From Chrysaora quinquecirrha (Eukaryota; Cnidaria; Scyphozoa; Semaeostomeae; Pelagiidae), in the NCBI GenBank assembly GCA_014526335.1, contig JACTAT010000164.1, positions 124,001 through 188,000 on the forward strand: DNA of 64,000 nt, in the 5' to 3' direction. Shown in pieces: positions 34,501 through 40,500 of the stretch. The notes beneath the pieces were generated by a model, which was given only the letters and a program-made list of their open reading frames with translations, had not been told where the DNA came from and did no database searches. The position numbers and the translations under genes are program-made. Numbering within the stretch: the first letter of the stretch is position 1; every line of letters begins with the position of its first letter.

Positions 34501-37500
34501 GCTATCAACGGTATCCAGAAAGTTCTGTCAAGTTGTCGACATGTCAACATAAGTTGGCAGTTGCAACTAGTTGGCGCTTGTTCTATCGTATTGTCGACTG
34601 ACATCAGCCTGATTAAGGTAACCCTATTTGTACCAGTCGCAGTCGACCTGAGCACTCTTTCGACTGCTATCAACGGTATCCAGAAAGTTCTGTCAAGTTG
34701 TCGACATGTCAACATAAGTTGGCAGTTGCAACTAGTTGGCGCTTGTTCTATCGTATTGTCGACTGACATCAGCCTGATTAAGGTAACCCTATTTGTACCA
34801 GTCGCAGTCGACCTGAGCACTCTTTCGACTGCTATCAACGGTATCCAGAAAGTTCTGTCAAGTTGTCGACATGTCAACATAAGTTGGCAGTTGCAACTAG
34901 TTGGCGCTTGTTCTATCGTATTGTCGACTGACATCAGCCTGATTAAGGTAACCCTATTTGTACCAGTCGCAGTCGACCTGAGCACTCTTTCGACTGCTAT
35001 CAACGGTATCCAGAAAGTTCTGTCAAGTTGTCGACATGTCAACATAAGTTGGCAGTTGCAACTAGTTGGCGCTTGTTCTATCGTATTGTCGACTGACATC
35101 AGCCTGATTAAGGTAACCCTATTTGTACCAGTCGCAGTCGACCTGAGCACTCTTTCGACTGCTATCAACGGTATCCAGAAAGTTCTGTCAAGTTGTCGAC
35201 ATGTCAACATAAGTTGGCAGTTGCAACTAGTTGGCGCTTGTTCTATCGTATTGTCGACTGACATCAGCCTGATTAAGGTAACCCTATTTGTACCAGTCGC
35301 AGTCGACCTGAGCACTCTTTCGACTGCTATCAACGGTATCCAGAAAGTCCTGACTAGTTGTCGACATGTCAACATAAGTTGGCAGTTGCAACTAGTTGGC
35401 GCTTGTTCTATCGTATTGTCGACTGACATCAGCCTGATTAAGGTAACCCTATTTGTACCAGTCGCAGTCGACCTGAGCACTCTTTCGACTGCTATCAACG
35501 GTATCCAGAAAGTCCTGACTAGTTGTCGACATGTCAACATAAGTTGGCAGTTGCAACTAGTTGGCGCTTGTTCTATCGTATTGTCGACCGACATCAGCCT
35601 GATTAAGGTAACCCTATTTGTACCAGTCGCAGTCGACCTGAGCACTCTTTCGACTGCTATCAACGGTATCCAGAAAGTTCTGTCAAGTTGTCGACATGTC
35701 AACATAAGTTGGCAGTTGCAACTAGTTGGCGCTTGTTCTATCGTATTGTCGACTGACATCAGCCTGATTAAGGTAACCCTATTTGTACCAGTCGCAGTCG
35801 ACCTGAGCACTCTTTCGACTGCTATCAACGGTATCCAGAAAGTTCTCTCAAGTTGTCGACATGTCAACATAAGTTGGCAGTTGCAACTAGTTGGCGCTTG
35901 TTCTATCGTATTGTCGACCGACATCAGCCTGATTAAGGTAACCCTATTTGTACCAGTCGCAGTCGACCTGAGCACTCTTTCGACTGCTATCAACGGTATC
36001 CAGAAAGTCCTGACTAGTTGTCGACATGTCAACATAAGTTGGCAGTTGCAACTAGTTGGCGCTTGTTCTATCGTATTGTCGACCGACATCAGCCTGATTA
36101 AGGTAACCCTATTTGTACCAGTCGCAGTCGACCTGAGCACTCTTTCGACTGCTATCAACGGTATCCAGAAAGTCCTGACTAGTTGTCGACATGTCAACAT
36201 AAGTTGGCAGTTGCAACTAGTTGGCGCTTGTTCTATCGTATTGTCGACTGACATCAGCCTGATTAAGGTAACCCTATTTGTACCAGTCGCAGTCGACCTG
36301 AGCACTCTTTCGACTGCTATCAACGGTATCCAGAAAGTTCTGTCAAGTTGTCGACATGTCAACATAAGTTGGCAGTTGCAACTAGTTGGCGCTTGTTCTA
36401 TCGTATTGTCGACTGACATCAGCCTGATTAAGGTAACCCTATTTGTACCAGTCGCAGTCGACCTGAGCACTCTTTCGACTGCTATCAACGGTATCCAGAA
36501 AGTTCTGTCAAGTTGTCGACATGTCAACATAAGTTGGCAGTTGCAACTAGTTGGCGCTTGTTCTATCGTATTGTCGACCGACATCAGCCTGATTAAGGTA
36601 ACCCTATTTGTACCAGTCGCAGTCGACCTGAGCACTCTTTCGACTGCTATCAACGGTATCCAGAAAGTCCTGACTAGTTGTCGACATGTCAACATAAGTT
36701 GGCAGTTGCAACTAGTTGGCGCTTGTTCTATCGTATTGTCGACTGACATCAGCCTGATTAAGGTAACCCTATTTGTACCAGTCGCAGTCGACCTGAGCAC
36801 TCTTTCGACTGCTATCAACGGTATCCAGAAAGTCCTGACTAGTTGTCGACATGTCAACATAAGTTGGCAGTTACAACTAGTTGGCGCTTGTTCTATCGTA
36901 TTGTCGACTGACATCAGCCTGATTGAGGTAACCCTATTTGAACCAGTCGCAGTCGACCTGAGCACTCTTTCGACTGCTATCAACGGTATCCAGAAAGTTC
37001 TGGCTGGTTGTCGACATGTCAACATAAGTTGGCAGTTACAACTAGTTGGCGTCAGTTTTATCGGATCGTAGGTCGACATTAGCTTACACTAGGGCCTTGC
37101 CAAACAATCAAACATACTGGTTAAACAATTGAATTTGCTTTACTAGCAATGTTTGATCGCTTGGCCACGCAACAAACCCGTTGCTTAACAAGCAAAGCTG
37201 AGCCAAATGTGTTTGGATATAAAGTTAATATATTCGGACTTATCAAGGCTGTTTCCAACACCGCATTAGAGATGATAGTCACCACTTATTATGACAATAT
37301 CAAAGGCTTGTTATGATAAGTGGTGGCTATCATGTCTAATATGGTGTGTTTGGATATGTTTTTTGGAAAACTTCAATAACATTCTTTGCTCGTCTCAAGC
37401 AAAGATAATTGATGAGCAGTGCTTTGTAATGTGGTCAATCAGTAAAATATTTTGTGTGACTAACAAACTCCAAATGTTTGACGGTCAGTGTTTAATAGTA

Positions 37501-40500
37501 CGTATGCGACCTCAGTTCCCATACTAAACATGCCTCTTGGGAACATTCTAGAGCACGCTCCTCCGCAGCGCCTTTCTAGAACTGAGCTAAGGAAACAGTA
37601 GGAAGAAAGATGAAACGTCGCTTATTGGTTTTTGCGCATGCGTCGGAAATAGTGACTGCCGAGTTCAAATAAGGACGCTGTGGAGGAGCGTGCATTCTAG
37701 TGTGAATTGTGGAACTTTCGGCTTCGTGGGCAACTTCGCTTTGTAAAGCGAACAGAGTTCCATATGAAACTATCATCATCATATGATTCAAAAAGTAGAG
37801 GTTATGTTCATGATTATCAAAGAGCTTTGCTCTGTGTTTCGTACCCAATTCCAAAAAACATCACCGATACATCAACTAATATCTTTTTTCTTCACCTAGG
37901 AAACATTGGTAAAAAGATGAAGCGAGGTGGGTTACCATCTGGTCGAATTAGCATTATTATTATCACTTAACTTAACACCTTGCGTTGGAAACATTATGAT
38001 AGACCTATTACATTCGTCGTAGTCTACGCTCCTCCACACTCACACGACCCCCTCTCCAACTACTGCCCTCTGAGGAAACAGCAATTATGTTATTGTAGTT
38101 GTTAGTAGCTGTTTCCGAAAGAGCGAGTAATGTAACAAGTCTAATATTATGAGTGTGTTCTCTTGAGCGAAGCAAAAGTTTGGTTCGGCATCGTAAATTT
38201 CTTTTCATTGCAGTTCTCTTTCCCCGACTGAAGCAAGAGGAATTTTTTTTCGTAGCAATACACTTTTATTTCTTAGCCAAGTAAAAGAAATTTAGTGTTC
38301 TTTAGGAATTGATTCGGTTTTTCGTTGTTGTTTCTTGGTGCCTCTTTAGGTCGTGTGATAATTTAGGACTAGATTGAGTCAGATTTGTGCGCCAAAATGG
38401 TGGGAGAGGTTTAGATTGGTGTCAAGATTTATCATTGTTTGGATTAAAATTTTCATTAATTGCATGTGTTTTAAAAACTTTCTGAAACATGCAGTTGCGC
38501 ATGGAAAGTCAGAAAATTAGGCTCTGGACAAATGAACTGAAAATTGAAGTTCAGTGAAAAATCCAGTTCATTTGGTCACCTTGCTCAGTCACTAAACATT
38601 GTTCAGTGAATGTTTGATTGGAGTCGAAATTGTTTGGTGAACAAAATTTGTTCAGTGGTATGTTCAGGTCATTTGGCCCCTCAATTGAGCAAACACTTAG
38701 CATTCTTCCGATATACGGCAATTTTTTCAGTTTTTTTCAATTAAAAATCTCGAATTTCGCGCCAAAATAATTTGCATGAAAAAGAGGCTGAAAAAGTCCA
38801 GCAAATGTTCAGTGAAATGTTCAGTTCATTTGCCCAGGGCCTTAGAAGACCGAATCAATTCCTTGTTTTGCTTCAGTTCAACGTCTTCGTAGAATAAAAA
38901 AAGCGAAGCAAACTTCTTTTCGCTTCAAAAGAGCGCACCCTATCGACCTATAGCGATTATAAATGGCAGATGGAAACTCTGCCATGATTATTGAGTGACA
39001 ATTAGTAAAGTCACAACTATTCAGTTATGTTCGACGATGTTTTAGTAAATATTCGACGCTTTACATGTTGTTCCTTTGCAGCCAATCCTTTTCAGTTTTT
39101 ACAATCCATCTTATTTCCCTTTTAGAACCTTCTGATAAATCACTGGCAATCGCAATATCAGCATCACTAAGCATCGTTGCAATGATTTGTCTTGCTTTGA
39201 CTCTGCTATGGAGAAAGACTTTAAAAGAAAGAAACCGTCGCTTAAGAATATCAAGCATCATACCCTCTTCAGTTAGTTTTCCTCGTGAACTTCTAGACCC
39301 AGGCAATTTCAAGTATACAACGTTTATTGATTCAAAAAGTGATAAAATAAATGATGATCACAACAAACAAATCAACACGGAAAGTTCAAGTAACAAGATC
39401 GCCTTTATTCACAATAGAAAGGTTACTGCTATCTGCGAGGGTTTACCAGAAGGAAAAATAACCAATCATAAGTCTGGTAACGAAGATTCCTCTCCGAATA
39501 AAAAAACTCGAACGGGCATTACTCGATGTAACACCATTCTTTCTAATACCAAACATAGACACGAGGCTGATTCAACTCGAACTGAAAGTCGAAATCAAAG
39601 TGTTTCCACGCTAACTGAAAGCCAATGTGAAGTCGCTTGTATTGAGTTTGAGAATCGGCGTAGAACTACTTCCTCTGACGGGAGGAAAGACAGTAACGCG
39701 AACTTTGATGGCTTAGTAAATTATGGCTATTTATCAGAAGGAACCTCTGGATATAGCAGCAATTGTAGCTCTGCAAGGAGTTCCGTAAACTACCAACAAA
39801 AATTTCCGAAAAGGTTTGATTACGTTATTATTTTCTTTGTAATTTTTTCCTTTTTTCTATATTCACTATATTATTTCACGATTAAGTCTTAAACCTTAAT
39901 CCTACCGGGCTTTTCTTGATCTCAAATAGTCTTGTCTGTCCAAGACGTAGCTATCTGGTACTTATGGTCGTCTGCATCGCAGGCCGCAAAGTTAAAAGCT
40001 AGTCTTATGATATAAATGAGTATGATCATAAAGATTAGACTAATAAACCATTGATAAGCCAGCGAGTGAGGTCTTGTCTATCCAAAGGTTTGGTTATGTG
40101 GTACTAATGGTCGTCTGAATCGCGGGTCGCAAAGTCAAAAGCTAGCTTTGAGATATAGTTGAGTATGATCATAAAGATTAAACTAATAAACCATTGATAA
40201 ACCTGTGAGTGAAGTCTTGTCTATTCATTGCTTAGCTATATTGTACTAATGGTCGTCTGCATCGCGGGCCGCAAAGGTAAAAGCTAGTCTTATGATGTAA
40301 ATGAGTATGATCATAAAGATTAAACTAATACACCATTGATAAACCTTTGGGTGAAGTCTTGTCTGTTCAATGCTTAGCTAGCTGGTAGTAATGGTCGTCT
40401 GCATCGCGGGCCGCAGAGAGAAAAGCTAGTCTTATGATATAAATGAGTATGATCATAAAGATTAAACTAATAAACCATTGATAAACCTGCGAGTGAAGTC

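Noticed and set aside
33939..37079. Two overlapping open frames of more than 1,000 codons on opposite strands
   Set aside because: Both come from the stop-free 165-bp unit (55 codons). Composition is not protein-like, and the array lies inside an intron.
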